Positions 19,713 to 29,757 of a stretch of 64,000 bases of DNA are shown piece after piece. The notes beneath the pieces are model-generated. The model was not told the DNA's origin and made no database searches. It worked only from the letters and a program-made list of their open reading frames with translations. The DNA comes from Motilimonas sp. E26 (GTDB lineage Bacteria; Pseudomonadota; Gammaproteobacteria; Enterobacterales; CBDFNC01): the NCBI RefSeq assembly GCF_021278025.1, contig NZ_JAIBHJ010000015.1:1-64000 (forward strand). Reading direction: 5' to 3'. The stretch's first letter is position 1. The number at the start of each line of letters is the position of its first letter. A program made the position numbers and the translations under genes.

Positions 19713-21509
19713 TTATTTTTTGCCATTCTGTTCACTATTAAGAAATAACACTCTCATTTCTTCAGGGTTTATTGGTTTAGAAAATAAATAGCCTTGGTAC
19801 TCATCGCAGCCTTCTGCGTTCAACAAGGCCAGTTGCTGTTCATCTTCCACCCCTTCAGCTGTCACCGACATACCAAGGTTATGCCCAAGTTGAACCACGG
19901 TTCTGACTATCATGTGATCTTTATGATTGCAGACACAATCATCAACAAAGGATTTGTCAATTTTGAGCACATCAATGGGCAAGCGGCGCAAATAATTTAA
20001 CGAAGAATAAGCCACGCCAAAATCATCAATCGCCACTTTAACCCCTATGTCTCGTAAGCGGCTAAAAGTATCAATAATATGATTAGGATTTTCCATAATT
20101 GCGCTTTCTGTTATTTCTACCTGCAATAAATAGGCAGGAAAAGCAGCTTCAAGTAGTGCGCGTTTAATCATTTCCAGAACATTGTCATGGGCTAATTGCA
20201 CCGCGGACACATTGACCGAGATAACAACCTCTTTGCCCGCGTCCAGCCACCTCTTTCCTTGATGACAAGATTGTTGCATCACCCAAGCACCTAAGGCGAT
20301 AATTTGCTGACTTTCTTCGGCTATCGAGATGAAATCACTGGGGGGAATAACGCCTAAGTCAGGATGCTTCCACCTTACTAGTGCCTCGACACCAGAAATA
20401 ACCCCCTTTTTAACATCCACCTTAGGCTGATAAAGCAAGTAAAATTGCTCTTGCTCTAGGGCATACATTAACTCTTGTTCAAGTTGATATTTACGAATCG
20501 TTTCTTGGATTAGATCGTGGTCAAACCAGTGATAAGTATTCTTACCTTGTGCTTTTGAACGATACATAGCGATATCGGCATTACGACACCAGATATCATT
20601 TAAACCGGACGCGTCACTGTATAAGGCAATACCAATACTCGCGGTTAAATGATATTCGCGCTTTGCCAGATGATATGGGCTGTCAGCAAAGGCAATAATA
20701 CGCTGAGCTAACACATTGACCTCTCGCTCTAACTCGCTATTCTTTCTAACTACGACAGCAAACTCATCACCACCAATGCGATAAGCACGGATAAAATCAG
20801 ATTCAACAGACTTTAGTCGATGCGCAAACTCTTTTAGAACTAAGTCGCCAATATTGTGGCCCATATTATCGTTGATACGCTTGAAGCCATCTAGATCAAT
20901 TTGCAGTAAGGCTGTGGGGGTATGTGTTGACTCCATCTTCATTTTCATTTTCGCTATATCACGATAAAAACCCTTTCGATTAGGCAATTGAGTCAAATAA
21001 TCCGTCATACTCTCTTTTTTATAATTATTCATTTGAAACTGCAGCTTCTGCTGAAAAAAAGCCATCACAGAGGCAAAACTACTAATCGTGATAAGCTCAA
21101 GAGCATCTTCAATAAACTCATCAAACTCGTTCCCCTTGAGCTGAAATAAATAGGTCGAGAGTATCAAAAAAGCACTGGTGATAGGCCACAGTGAACTTGG
21201 GAATAAAATGATATAAGTAAGTGGGATCAATATAAATGTTTCTTCAACTTGATCCAAAGACAGTGGGTCAACAATACCACCAGTAACAATAAGGCTAAGG
21301 GAAAAAATACTTGTCATTATTTTTAACTTGCGTGAATCGGCACGTTTAGCAAACAGCATTAAGATGGGATAAAGCAAGTAAGTATAAGGAGCAATCTGAT
21401 GCTCGCTGTACAAAGTATAAGAAATGAGAGCGACGGCCACATAATAAAACAAACTAATCCAAGGCTTTATCGACAGCAAAGATCGCAGTGTCTTGTTGAT
21501 AGTGGCCAT
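19713..21509 (-). CDS. GGDEF-EAL cyclic-di-GMP protein, membrane-anchored
   Basis: 598 residues. The N-terminal 155 residues hold about five membrane segments with no recognised sensor domain. A diguanylate cyclase domain (about 165-330) has an intact GGDEF at 246-250. The phosphodiesterase domain (about 340-590) has EALVRW at 375-380, ITES at 466-469, DDFG at 495-498, K517, E552 and Q572, the set expected of an active EAL enzyme. Both activities therefore look possible; which dominates cannot be read. It is convergent with the chemoreceptor gene, with 21 bases between stops, and divergent from the second GGDEF gene. Confidence 0.92.
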   Translation of the reverse strand: MATINKTLRSLLSIKPWISLFYYVAVALISYTLYSEHQIAPYTYLLYPILMLFAKRADSRKLKIMTSIFSLSLIVTGGIVDPLSLDQVEETFILIPLTYIILFPSSLWPITSAFLILSTYLFQLKGNEFDEFIEDALELITISSFASVMAFFQQKLQFQMNNYKKESMTDYLTQLPNRKGFYRDIAKMKMKMESTHTPTALLQIDLDGFKRINDNMGHNIGDLVLKEFAHRLKSVESDFIRAYRIGGDEFAVVVRKNSELEREVNVLAQRIIAFADSPYHLAKREYHLTASIGIALYSDASGLNDIWCRNADIAMYRSKAQGKNTYHWFDHDLIQETIRKYQLEQELMYALEQEQFYLLYQPKVDVKKGVISGVEALVRWKHPDLGVIPPSDFISIAEESQQIIALGAWVMQQSCHQGKRWLDAGKEVVISVNVSAVQLAHDNVLEMIKRALLEAAFPAYLLQVEITESAIMENPNHIIDTFSRLRDIGVKVAIDDFGVAYSSLNYLRRLPIDVLKIDKSFVDDCVCNHKDHMIVRTVVQLGHNLGMSVTAEGVEDEQQLALLNAEGCDEYQGYLFSKPINPEEMRVLFLNSEQNGKK

Positions 21510-21659
21510 AAGCGTCCTTAATTGTTGGCTTTAATCAGTATGGCAAAGGCTCAAGCACAACTAAAGAACACAATTAAAATGTTACACAATTTGTCGTCAA
21601 CCTCACACTAGCCGTTCGCTTAAAATAGGTTTAATGATCCAATAACCTAAGTGAAATTC

Positions 21660-21674
21660 TTGAACATTGTTCAA
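21660..21674. promoter_or_regulatory. Palindrome TTGAAC-ATT-GTTCAA between two GGDEF genes
   Basis: A perfect 6-bp inverted repeat with a 3-base centre in the 412-base divergent gap between the GGDEF-EAL gene and the degenerate GGDEF gene. It has the size and symmetry of a dimeric repressor site. No regulator is assigned. The rest of this gap shows no gene. Confidence 0.3.
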
Positions 21675-21921
21675 ACAATAAGATAAGTCATCCAATAATG
21701 AAGCAATTACCTGCCGCACAAGATAGTTTTACAGCGCTTCGCCTAGTAAGTTATCATGGAGTAGTGTTTCCACTCGTTCATGCTTTCGCGCTACACGAAA
21801 CATAACTAATTTGTTTAAAAAATGCGTACTAAACAACACTTTTATTTATAAAAAACTGATTTATGACGCTAATTTAGCTATCTGCGCTAAAATAGGCTTA
21901 TCGATAGCAAGGAGGGCTATG

Positions 21922-22647
21922 ATGAAAAACTTGTCTCGTTCATTAAGCTTTACCAGTGCCGCTAAGCGCGACCTAATCATTATTAGCATCTGCTCATTGC
22001 CTTTGCTCATTACACTGTTGACTTTAGATATATCTGAAACAATGGTGACTTTCTTCCAGCAATATGAGCATTTTGAGCTAGATGAGTTAATGCCGCTGGG
22101 CATGTTTTTATCATTATGCTTCACCTGGTTTTCTTGGCGACGTTGGCGTGAAATAAAAGGGCTCTACCTAGTAGTAGAGAAATTGTCTTTACAAGATCCC
22201 ATTACCCTTAGCCATAACCGCCGAGCAGCGATCATCGAGCTCAGTAAATTACAGAAATCAAAGGCTCCATTTGGCTTAATTTTAGTTGATTTAGATAACT
22301 TTAAGCAGATAAACGAAAGCTTTGGTTACGATATTGGCGATGAAGTATTAGTAAAAAAAGCGCAGCTGTTACAACGTTATTGTGGCAAACACCAATTTAG
22401 CGCGCGTTGGGCTGGGGCACAATTTATTGTCATCGCCCATGGTTACGATGTTCACCAAACCCAACAATTGGCGAAAAAGTTACACCGAGCGGTGGTGGAT
22501 GAGTTGTTTAATAGCATGGAAATCGTTTGCCGTTTAGGACTGACCCAAAACCACCCCAATGACTCGGTGGAGCAAGCTTTACAGCGTGCGCAAGATGCAC
22601 TACTTGAAGCAAAATTAAGAGATGAAGACATCTATCAACAATGGTAA
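21922..22647 (+). CDS. Membrane-anchored degenerate GGDEF domain protein
   Basis: 241 residues from the ATG at 21922, which sits 5 bases after a strong GGAGGG. Upstream in-frame codons (from 21811) lack such a site. Two membrane segments lie at about 18-36 and 57-73. The GGDEF domain (about 88-240) keeps the metal-binding region LVDLDNFKQINESFG and YDIGDEVL. The signature itself reads AGAQF (164-168) instead of GGDEF, so diguanylate cyclase activity is unlikely. It may act as a c-di-GMP or GTP-binding effector, or be drifting. A bidirectional terminator separates it from sucD. Confidence 0.82.
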   Translation: MKNLSRSLSFTSAAKRDLIIISICSLPLLITLLTLDISETMVTFFQQYEHFELDELMPLGMFLSLCFTWFSWRRWREIKGLYLVVEKLSLQDPITLSHNRRAAIIELSKLQKSKAPFGLILVDLDNFKQINESFGYDIGDEVLVKKAQLLQRYCGKHQFSARWAGAQFIVIAHGYDVHQTQQLAKKLHRAVVDELFNSMEIVCRLGLTQNHPNDSVEQALQRAQDALLEAKLRDEDIYQQW

Positions 22648-22689
22648 TTACGTTGTCTAGCCCTTAGGCGATATGCATATAATTTTAAA

Positions 22690-22722
22690 TACAAAAAAGC
22701 CTCGCTAAAGCGAGGCTTTTTG
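22690..22722. terminator. Bidirectional rho-independent terminator between GGDEF gene and sucD
   Basis: AAAAAAGCCTCGC pairs with GCGAGGCTTTTT around TAAA, flanked by A- and T-runs on both sides. It can end both the rightward GGDEF transcript and the leftward suc operon. Confidence 0.9.
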
Positions 22723-22739
22723 CTAGTAAAGACTTGAAA

Positions 22740-23612
22740 TTACCAGCCTGTTACTTCTTTTAGTGCTGAGCCGATTTCAGCTAGCGATTTAGTGGTTTTA
22801 ACACCCGCCGCTTCTAGTGCAGCAAATTTATCTTCAGCTGTACCTTTACCGCCAGAGATAATTGCGCCAGCATGGCCCATACGCTTACCTGGAGGCGCTG
22901 TAACACCTGCAATGTAAGATACAACAGGCTTAGTGACATTGGCCTTGATATAAGCAGCAGCTTCTTCTTCAGCGGTACCACCGATTTCACCGATCATTAC
23001 AATCGCTTCTGTCGCTGGATCGTTTTGGAACATTTCCAATACGTCGATGAAGTTAGTGCCAGGGATAGGGTCACCACCGATACCAACACAAGTAGACTGA
23101 CCAAAACCAGCATCGGTAGTTTGCTTAACCGCTTCGTACGTTAGTGTACCAGAGCGAGAAACAATACCTACTTTACCTGGCTTGTGGATGTGGCCTGGCA
23201 TAATACCAATCTTACATTCACCTGGCGTGATCACACCCGGACAGTTAGGACCGATCATGCGAACACCCGTCTCTTCTAGCTTCACTTTAACGTCAAGCAT
23301 GTCAAGAGTAGGAATACCTTCAGTGATAGTAACGATTAGCTCGATACCGGCATCAATAGCTTCTAAGATTGCGTCTTTACAAAAAGCCGCTGGTACGTAG
23401 ATAACAGTTGCTGTTGCGCCAGTGGCTTCAACGGCTTCACGCACTGTGTTAAACACAGGCAGGCCTAAATGCTCTTGACCGCCTTTACCTGGCGATACAC
23501 CACCGACCATTTGCGTACCGTAAGCAATTGCTTGCTCTGAGTGGAATGTACCTTGGCCGCCAGTGAAACCTTGACAGATTACTTTGGTATCTTTATTGAT
23601 TAATACAGACAT
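22740..23612 (-). CDS. sucD: Succinyl-CoA synthetase alpha subunit
   Basis: 290 residues, the usual length. It forms the ADP-forming succinyl-CoA ligase with SucC, making ATP in the TCA cycle. The N-terminal CoA-binding fold has [14 protein letters not shown], and the active-site phosphohistidine lies in [10 protein letters not shown] near residue 246; [13 protein letters not shown] is also present. It is last in sucABCD, overlapping the stop of sucC by one base. Confidence 0.97.
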   Translation of the reverse strand: MSVLINKDTKVICQGFTGGQGTFHSEQAIAYGTQMVGGVSPGKGGQEHLGLPVFNTVREAVEATGATATVIYVPAAFCKDAILEAIDAGIELIVTITEGIPTLDMLDVKVKLEETGVRMIGPNCPGVITPGECKIGIMPGHIHKPGKVGIVSRSGTLTYEAVKQTTDAGFGQSTCVGIGGDPIPGTNFIDVLEMFQNDPATEAIVMIGEIGGTAEEEAAAYIKANVTKPVVSYIAGVTAPPGKRMGHAGAIISGGKGTAEDKFAALEAAGVKTTKSLAEIGSALKEVTGW

Positions 23613-24778
23613 TATTTGCCCTCCGCAGCTTTAACTACTTGCTCAGCCGCGTCAGTTAGACTTGTAGCAGCAATGATATCGAGACCAGACTTAGCTAGCA
23701 CTTCACGGCCTAATTCCGCGTTGGTACCTTCAAGACGAACCACTACAGGCACTTCTACGCCTACTTCTTTAACCGCGCCGATAATACCTTCTGCAATCAT
23801 GTCACAACGCACAATACCGCCAAAGATGTTAACTAACACAGCCTTAACATTCGAATCAGATAGGATGATTTTGAATGCTTCAGCTACGCGCTCTTTAGTT
23901 GCGCCGCCACCAACATCCAAGAAGTTAGCTGGCTTGCCACCGTGTAGGTTGACGATGTCCATGGTACCCATCGCTAGGCCTGCACCGTTAACCATGCAAC
24001 CTACGTTACCGTCTAGCGCTACGTAGTTAAGTTCAAACTTAGCTGCGTGTGCTTCACGCTCATCTTCTTGTGAAGGATCGTGCATTTCACGTAATTTAGG
24101 TTGACGGTACATCGCGTTTGAGTCGATGTTGATTTTACCGTCTAGGCAAACTAGGTTGCCCTCACCTGTCACAACCAAAGGGTTGATTTCTAGCAGTGCT
24201 AGGTCATGCTGAATAAACATGTTGCCTAGACCTAAGAAAATCTTAGTAAATTGTTTAATTTGGTCACCTTTTAGGCCCAATTTAAACGCTAATTCACGGC
24301 CTTGGTAAGCTTGTGGGCCTACTAGCGGATCAATCGCAGCTTTGTGAATAAGCTCAGGTGTTTCTTCAGCAACCGTCTCAATGTCCATGCCGCCTTCAGT
24401 TGACGCCATGAATACCACGCGACGTGAACCACGATCAACCACTGCACCTAGGTATAACTCGTTAGCAATGTTTGACGCTTCTTCAACCAAGATTTGAGTA
24501 ACTGGCTGACCATTTGCGTCGGTTTGGTAAGTCACAAGGTTCTTACCTAACCATTTCTCAGCAAAGCCTTTAATGCCTTCTTTGGTGGTATGTAGCTCAA
24601 CGCCACCCGCTTTACCACGGCCGCCTGCGTGTACCTGACACTTAACAACCCATTTTTCTCCACCGATTTTATCGGCTGATTCAGCAGCGGCTTCTGCAGT
24701 GCTAGAAGCGAAACCTACTGGGACTGGCAATCCAAAGTCAGCAAAAAGCTGTTTTGCCTGGTACTCATGCAAATTCAT
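23612..24778 (-). CDS. sucC: Succinyl-CoA synthetase beta subunit
   Basis: 388 residues, exactly the E. coli length. The ATP-grasp domain begins [20 protein letters not shown] and carries [15 protein letters not shown]. The C-terminal ligase domain has [17 protein letters not shown] and [10 protein letters not shown]. Coupled to sucD. A 105-base gap with a hairpin separates it from sucB. Confidence 0.97.
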   Translation of the reverse strand: MNLHEYQAKQLFADFGLPVPVGFASSTAEAAAESADKIGGEKWVVKCQVHAGGRGKAGGVELHTTKEGIKGFAEKWLGKNLVTYQTDANGQPVTQILVEEASNIANELYLGAVVDRGSRRVVFMASTEGGMDIETVAEETPELIHKAAIDPLVGPQAYQGRELAFKLGLKGDQIKQFTKIFLGLGNMFIQHDLALLEINPLVVTGEGNLVCLDGKINIDSNAMYRQPKLREMHDPSQEDEREAHAAKFELNYVALDGNVGCMVNGAGLAMGTMDIVNLHGGKPANFLDVGGGATKERVAEAFKIILSDSNVKAVLVNIFGGIVRCDMIAEGIIGAVKEVGVEVPVVVRLEGTNAELGREVLAKSGLDIIAATSLTDAAEQVVKAAEGK

Positions 24779-24835
24779 GATGTTCTATCCGTTTTTTTTA
24801 ACAACGTTCTTTAGGTGTGAATCACCCTGCGAAAT

Positions 24836-24857
24836 GGGCTTATCAAACAATAAGCCC
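24836..24857 (-). other. Intercistronic hairpin between sucB and sucC
   Basis: On the transcribed strand GGGCTTAT pairs perfectly with ATAAGCCC around a 6-base loop, but no T-run follows. It is therefore more likely an RNA-stabilising or attenuating element than a terminator. It would let sucAB and sucCD differ in transcript level. Confidence 0.45.
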
Positions 24858-24883
24858 AAACTTTTAAACTTTCTGATTACGAC

Positions 24884-26059
24884 TTATACATCAAGTAGTA
24901 AGCGTGTTGGATCTTCTAGTAATTCTTTAACAGTTACTAAGAAACCAACTGATTCTTTACCATCGATTAAACGATGATCATAAGATAAGGCCAAGTACAT
25001 CATAGGTAAAATTTCAACTTTACCATTCACAGCCATTGGGCGGTCTTGGATCTTATGCATGCCTAAAATCGCCGCTTGTGGCGGGTTGATGATAGGAGTA
25101 GATAATAGTGAACCGAACACACCACCATTAGTGATAGTGAAGTTACCACCCATCATTTCCTCAACCGTTAACTTACCGTCACGACCTTTCAGGGCTAGTT
25201 CACGAATACCTTTCTCGATATCAGCTAGACCTAACGTATCGCAGTCGCGTAATACAGGCGTAACCAGACCGCGAGGCGTTGAAACGGCAATGCTCACGTC
25301 GAAGAAATTGTGGTAAACAATATCATCGCCATCAATAGATGCATTTACCTCTGGGTAACGTTTTAGCGCTTCGGTGATCGCTTTAACATAGAAAGACATA
25401 AAGCCAAGACGAATGCCGTGTTTCTTTTCAAACACTTCTTGATATTGTTTACGAATATCCATGATCGGCTTCATGTTGATTTCGTTAAACGTAGTCAACA
25501 TTGCTGTTGAGTTTTTCGCTTCAAGCAAACGCTCAGCAATACGTTTACGCAGACGCGTCATCGGTACGCGTTTTTCGCTACGAGCAGCCACTGATTCAGA
25601 TGCAACAGGTGCTGTTGCGGCCGCTGTAGGTGCTGCTTTAGCATTGCGGAAATTCTCAACGTCTTCTTTAGTGATCACGCCGCCTTTGCCTGAGCCTTTA
25701 ATCTGGCTGGCATCAATACCGTGTTCGTTCATTAAGCGACGTACTGAAGGGCTAGCATCCGCCGCGCCTTTTGCTGCTGGCGCTTCTTCAGAACTGGCTG
25801 CGGGTGCAGCGGCAGTCGCAGCACCTGGTTTGATACGTCCAAGCAATTGTTTAGAAAGAACCGTTGCACCTTCTTCTTCGGTAATTGCTTCTAAAATACC
25901 TGATTCAGAAGCAGGTACTTCAAGGACCACTTTGTCCGTTTCGATATCCACTAGGATTTCGTCGCGTTCAACAAACTCGCCTGGTTTTACATGCCAAGTT
26001 GCCACGGTTGCATCCGCGACAGACTCAGGTAAATCGGGAACTAATATTTCGATAGCCAT
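24884..26059 (-). CDS. sucB: 2-oxoglutarate dehydrogenase E2 (dihydrolipoyl succinyltransferase)
   Basis: 391 residues. One lipoyl domain (1-80, lipoyl lysine in [13 protein letters not shown]) is followed by an Ala/Pro-rich linker, a peripheral-subunit binding domain (about 105-140, [14 protein letters not shown]), a second Ala-rich linker and the catalytic acyltransferase domain. The active-site SYDHRLIDG is near the C-terminus. It transfers the succinyl group from E1 to CoA. It starts 17 bases after sucA. Confidence 0.97.
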   Translation of the reverse strand: MAIEILVPDLPESVADATVATWHVKPGEFVERDEILVDIETDKVVLEVPASESGILEAITEEEGATVLSKQLLGRIKPGAATAAAPAASSEEAPAAKGAADASPSVRRLMNEHGIDASQIKGSGKGGVITKEDVENFRNAKAAPTAAATAPVASESVAARSEKRVPMTRLRKRIAERLLEAKNSTAMLTTFNEINMKPIMDIRKQYQEVFEKKHGIRLGFMSFYVKAITEALKRYPEVNASIDGDDIVYHNFFDVSIAVSTPRGLVTPVLRDCDTLGLADIEKGIRELALKGRDGKLTVEEMMGGNFTITNGGVFGSLLSTPIINPPQAAILGMHKIQDRPMAVNGKVEILPMMYLALSYDHRLIDGKESVGFLVTVKELLEDPTRLLLDV

Positions 26060-26076
26060 TTAGCTTTCCTTCACTC

Positions 26077-28893
26077 TTATTCTTTCAGACCAAGTGCGTC
26101 ATTAACCAACGCTTTTTGTTGTTTTAAATGTACAGAGATATAACCAACCGCCGGTGATGCAGAAGCAGCACGACCGGTATAAGTTAATGTCGCACCTTCA
26201 GGTAATACATTTCTGAAGTGATGCTGACTACAATACCAAGCACCTTGGTTTTGCGGCTCTTCTTGACACCAAACAAATTCTTTCACATGTTGATATTGCT
26301 TAAGAATCTCTTCTACTTCTTCTGTTGGGAATGGGTAGAGTTGTTCAATACGAATAATCGCAACATGGCTCAATTCATTGTTACGGCGCTGCTCGAGTAG
26401 ATCGTAATAGACTTTACCGCTACACATCACTAAACGAGTCACTTGTTTGGGATCAAGATCATCAATTTCATCAATTGCGTTATAGAAACGGCCATTCGCT
26501 AACTCATCAAGGCTAGAAACCGCTAATGGATGACGCAACAAGGATTTAGGCGACATGACGATCAAAGGACGACGCATTGGGCGTACCACTTGACGACGCA
26601 GCATTTGATAAACTTGCGCAGGTGTAGAAGGCACCACCACCTGCATATTATGTTCAGCACATAATTGTAAGTAGCGCTCTAGACGAGCGGATGAATGTTC
26701 TGGGCCTTGGCCTTCATAACCGTGCGGTAATAGCAAAGTAAGACCACACATACGGCCCCACTTCTGTTCACCTGAACTCAAGAATTGGTCGAATACCACT
26801 TGAGCACCGTTAGCAAAGTCACCAAATTGCGCTTCCCAAATCGCTAGCCCTTTCGGCTCTGCAGTCGAGTAACCGTATTCAAACGCTAGCACCGCTTCTT
26901 CAGACAAAACTGAATCATAGATATCTATCTTACCTTGGCCCTCTTTTAAATGAGCTAAAGGCAAATAAGTGGCCGCATCCGTTTGATTATGAAGCACAGC
27001 ATGACGATGGAAGAAAGTACCGCGTCCAGAATCTTGGCCGACAATACGTACGTTATATTGACTGTCTAAGATAGTGGCATAGGCCAATGTTTCAGCAAAG
27101 CCCCAATCTATCATTTTTTCACCGCGGATCATCGACAAACGATCTTGATAAATCTTATCAACACGGGAATGAAGTTTATGGCTGTCAGGATATTGACAAA
27201 CTCTCTCACCAAGCTCTTTCAGATGTTCGAGCGGGTACTGAGATTCATAAGAGGTGTCCCAATCATGCTTCAGGTATGGCGTCCAATCAACCGAATGTTT
27301 CTGCATTGGACGCCATTCATCAACCACACAATCGCCTTTATCAAGGGCATCACGGTAACCGTCAACAAACGCCTTCGCTTGCGCTTTATCAATGACACCT
27401 TCATTAACCAGCTGGTCAGCATAGATACTGCGCGGTGTTGGATGTTTTTTGATTTTTTGATACATCAATGGCTGAGTTGCGTTCGGCTCATCAGCTTCGT
27501 TATGCCCATGGCGACGGTAACACACCAGATCAATAACCACATCGCGTTTAAATGTATTTCTAAAGTCTAATGCGATTTGCGTAACTAAGATAACCGCTTC
27601 AGGGTCATCCGCATTGACGTGGAAAATAGGCGCTTGAACCATTTTTGCAATATCTGTGCAATACATGGTTGAACGAGTATCTTCTGGATTCGAGGTAGTG
27701 AAACCAATTTGGTTGTTGATCACGATGCGAATAGTTCCGCCAACCTTAAATGCACGCGCTTGCGACATATTAAAGGTTTCTTGAACCACACCCTGACCTG
27801 CAATAGCCGAGTCACCGTGCACTGTAATAGGTAATACTGAAGAGCCATCCTTGCAGCCTAAGCGTTCTTGACGAGCACGAACAGAGCCTAAGACAACAGG
27901 ATTTACTATCTCTAAATGAGATGGGTTAAACGCCAATGCTAAATGCACGTCTCCACCCGGCGTGGCAAAGTCAGAACTAAAACCTTGGTGATATTTAACG
28001 TCACCCGCACTGTCATCATAAACTTTTTTGCCAGCAAACTCATCAAACAAGTCCGTTGGTTTTTTACCCAATACGTTCACTAACATATTAAGTCGACCAC
28101 GGTGTGCCATACCGATAACCACTTCTTTGGCACCCTGCTCGCCGGAACGACGGATCAGCTCTTTTACCATCGGAACGAAGCTATCACCGCCTTCTAGAGA
28201 GAAGCGTTTTGCCCCTGGGAATTTAGAGCCGATGTATTTTTCTAACCCTTCAGCCGCAGTTAACCCTTCAAGAAAACGTTTTTTCGCATCAGTGCTAAAT
28301 GAAGGCTTACCTTCACAAGACTCAATTCGATTTTGGATCCAACGTTTCTGTTCTGTATTGGTGATGTGCATATATTCAGCACCAATAGAGCCACAGTAAG
28401 TACGTTTCAGCGAATCGACAAGGTCTTTAAGCACCATGGTGCCATTACCAACGGCGTATGAACCAACATTAAAGCTGGCATCAAAATCCGCGCCTTCCAA
28501 ATCATGGAAGAAAGGATCAAGTTCACGCACTGATTTACGCTGCCATAAACGCAATGGGTCAAGCTGAGCTTGTTGGTGACCACGGAATCGATAAGCATTG
28601 ATAAGTTGTAATACCTTAACTTGCTTTTCATCGTTGTGCATTTCACCAGAAGACGCAGTGAAACGTTTAGGTGATTTTGCTAAGCGACGAAATTCTTCAA
28701 TGACTTCTGAATGCGCCTGCTCTTGAGTTGCGTTTTCAAGGCCAGGAAGTTCATCGAAAATGGTACGCCACGTAGGGTCGATTTTTGTAGGGTCTTGCAG
28801 ATAGGCTTCATACAGCTCTTCAATATAAGCTGCGTTAGCACCAGCCAGGTGAGAAGATTCTAGCCAGGCTTTCATCACACTGTTTTGCATCAA
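26077..28893 (-). CDS. sucA: 2-oxoglutarate dehydrogenase E1 (thiamine diphosphate-dependent)
   Basis: 938 residues (E. coli 933). It decarboxylates 2-oxoglutarate and passes the succinyl group to the lipoyl arm of SucB. It carries GMAHRGRLNMLVNV, the thiamine-diphosphate region GDSAIAGQGVVQETFNMS with INNQIGFTT, and LPHGYEGQGPEHSSARLERY. It is first in sucABCD, 138 bases after sdhB, with a terminator between them. Confidence 0.97.
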   Translation of the reverse strand: MMQNSVMKAWLESSHLAGANAAYIEELYEAYLQDPTKIDPTWRTIFDELPGLENATQEQAHSEVIEEFRRLAKSPKRFTASSGEMHNDEKQVKVLQLINAYRFRGHQQAQLDPLRLWQRKSVRELDPFFHDLEGADFDASFNVGSYAVGNGTMVLKDLVDSLKRTYCGSIGAEYMHITNTEQKRWIQNRIESCEGKPSFSTDAKKRFLEGLTAAEGLEKYIGSKFPGAKRFSLEGGDSFVPMVKELIRRSGEQGAKEVVIGMAHRGRLNMLVNVLGKKPTDLFDEFAGKKVYDDSAGDVKYHQGFSSDFATPGGDVHLALAFNPSHLEIVNPVVLGSVRARQERLGCKDGSSVLPITVHGDSAIAGQGVVQETFNMSQARAFKVGGTIRIVINNQIGFTTSNPEDTRSTMYCTDIAKMVQAPIFHVNADDPEAVILVTQIALDFRNTFKRDVVIDLVCYRRHGHNEADEPNATQPLMYQKIKKHPTPRSIYADQLVNEGVIDKAQAKAFVDGYRDALDKGDCVVDEWRPMQKHSVDWTPYLKHDWDTSYESQYPLEHLKELGERVCQYPDSHKLHSRVDKIYQDRLSMIRGEKMIDWGFAETLAYATILDSQYNVRIVGQDSGRGTFFHRHAVLHNQTDAATYLPLAHLKEGQGKIDIYDSVLSEEAVLAFEYGYSTAEPKGLAIWEAQFGDFANGAQVVFDQFLSSGEQKWGRMCGLTLLLPHGYEGQGPEHSSARLERYLQLCAEHNMQVVVPSTPAQVYQMLRRQVVRPMRRPLIVMSPKSLLRHPLAVSSLDELANGRFYNAIDEIDDLDPKQVTRLVMCSGKVYYDLLEQRRNNELSHVAIIRIEQLYPFPTEEVEEILKQYQHVKEFVWCQEEPQNQGAWYCSQHHFRNVLPEGATLTYTGRAASASPAVGYISVHLKQQKALVNDALGLKE

Positions 28894-28956
28894 TTATCCC
28901 TTATTATACTTCTTGAGCAAACCGTTCCGCTTTATGCGGTTGTAGGGTAGTTTTAC

Positions 28957-28990
28957 CAAAAAAATAGCCACCTCTCCAGAGATGGCTATT
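28957..28990 (-). terminator. Rho-independent terminator after sdhB
   Basis: On the minus strand AATAGCCATCTC pairs with GAGGTGGCTATT (one G-T wobble) around TGGA, followed by seven T. It separates sdhCDAB from sucABCD, implying that suc has its own promoter or relies on read-through. Confidence 0.8.
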
Positions 28991-29031
28991 CAGTTTTTGC
29001 TGCAAAACATCACGTTTGGCAACAAATTATA

Positions 29032-29745
29032 CTAAACAGCCTTGTTTAGCAGCATTGACTTGATATGGCCAATGGCTTTAGTAGGGTTTAATCCCTTAGG
29101 ACAAACACTGACACAATTCATGATGCCATGACAGCGAAATACGCTAAACGCATCGTCAAGACCGGCTAAACGTTCATCTGTGGCAGTATCACGACTATCG
29201 ATTAAGAATCGATAAGCAGCTAGCAGCCCTGCAGGACCAATGAATTTGTCAGGGTTCCACCAAAATGAAGGACAAGAAGTAGAACAACATGCACAAAGAA
29301 TACATTCGTACAAACCGTCTAATTTTGCTCTTTGTTCTGGTGACTGCAAGTTTTCACCTGCAGGTGGTAATGCATTGTCTGTGATTAGGTATGGCTTGAT
29401 CTTCTCATATTGAGTAAAGAACTGAGTCATATCAATAACTAAGTCACGCACAACCGGTAAACCAGGTAGTGGACGAATCACTATTTTGCCGTTACCTGAT
29501 AGATCAGATAGGGGTGTGATACAGGCCAAACCATTTTTGCCGTTCATGTTTACGCCATCAGAGCCACATACCCCTTCGCGACACGAACGTCGGAAGGATA
29601 ACGTAGGATCTTGCTCTTTAAGCATCAGTAATGCATCTAACACCATGATGTCAGAGCCATCTTCAAGATTAAGGGTATAATCTTTCATGTATGGCACGTT
29701 ATCTACATCTGGGTTGTATCGGTATACCGAAAATTCAACTTTCAT
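29032..29745 (-). CDS. sdhB: Succinate dehydrogenase iron-sulfur subunit
   Basis: 237 residues (E. coli 238). The 2Fe-2S ligands are in SCREGVCGSDG with a later LAC; the 4Fe-4S ligands in CILCACCSTSCP; the 3Fe-4S ligands in CHGIMNCVSVCPKGL. It passes electrons from SdhA to the membrane quinone site. It follows sdhA by 12 bases. Confidence 0.97.
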   Translation of the reverse strand: MKVEFSVYRYNPDVDNVPYMKDYTLNLEDGSDIMVLDALLMLKEQDPTLSFRRSCREGVCGSDGVNMNGKNGLACITPLSDLSGNGKIVIRPLPGLPVVRDLVIDMTQFFTQYEKIKPYLITDNALPPAGENLQSPEQRAKLDGLYECILCACCSTSCPSFWWNPDKFIGPAGLLAAYRFLIDSRDTATDERLAGLDDAFSVFRCHGIMNCVSVCPKGLNPTKAIGHIKSMLLNKAV

Positions 29746-29757
29746 CTTAGCAACCCC

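Noticed and set aside
25461-26063. 200-codon open frame opposite sucB
   Set aside because: Antisense to a certain gene; Ala/Ser-rich translation mirrors the codon bias of sucB and has no recognisable domain.
27145-27570. 141-codon open frame opposite sucA
   Set aside because: Antisense to conserved sucA with no ribosome site or protein-like pattern.
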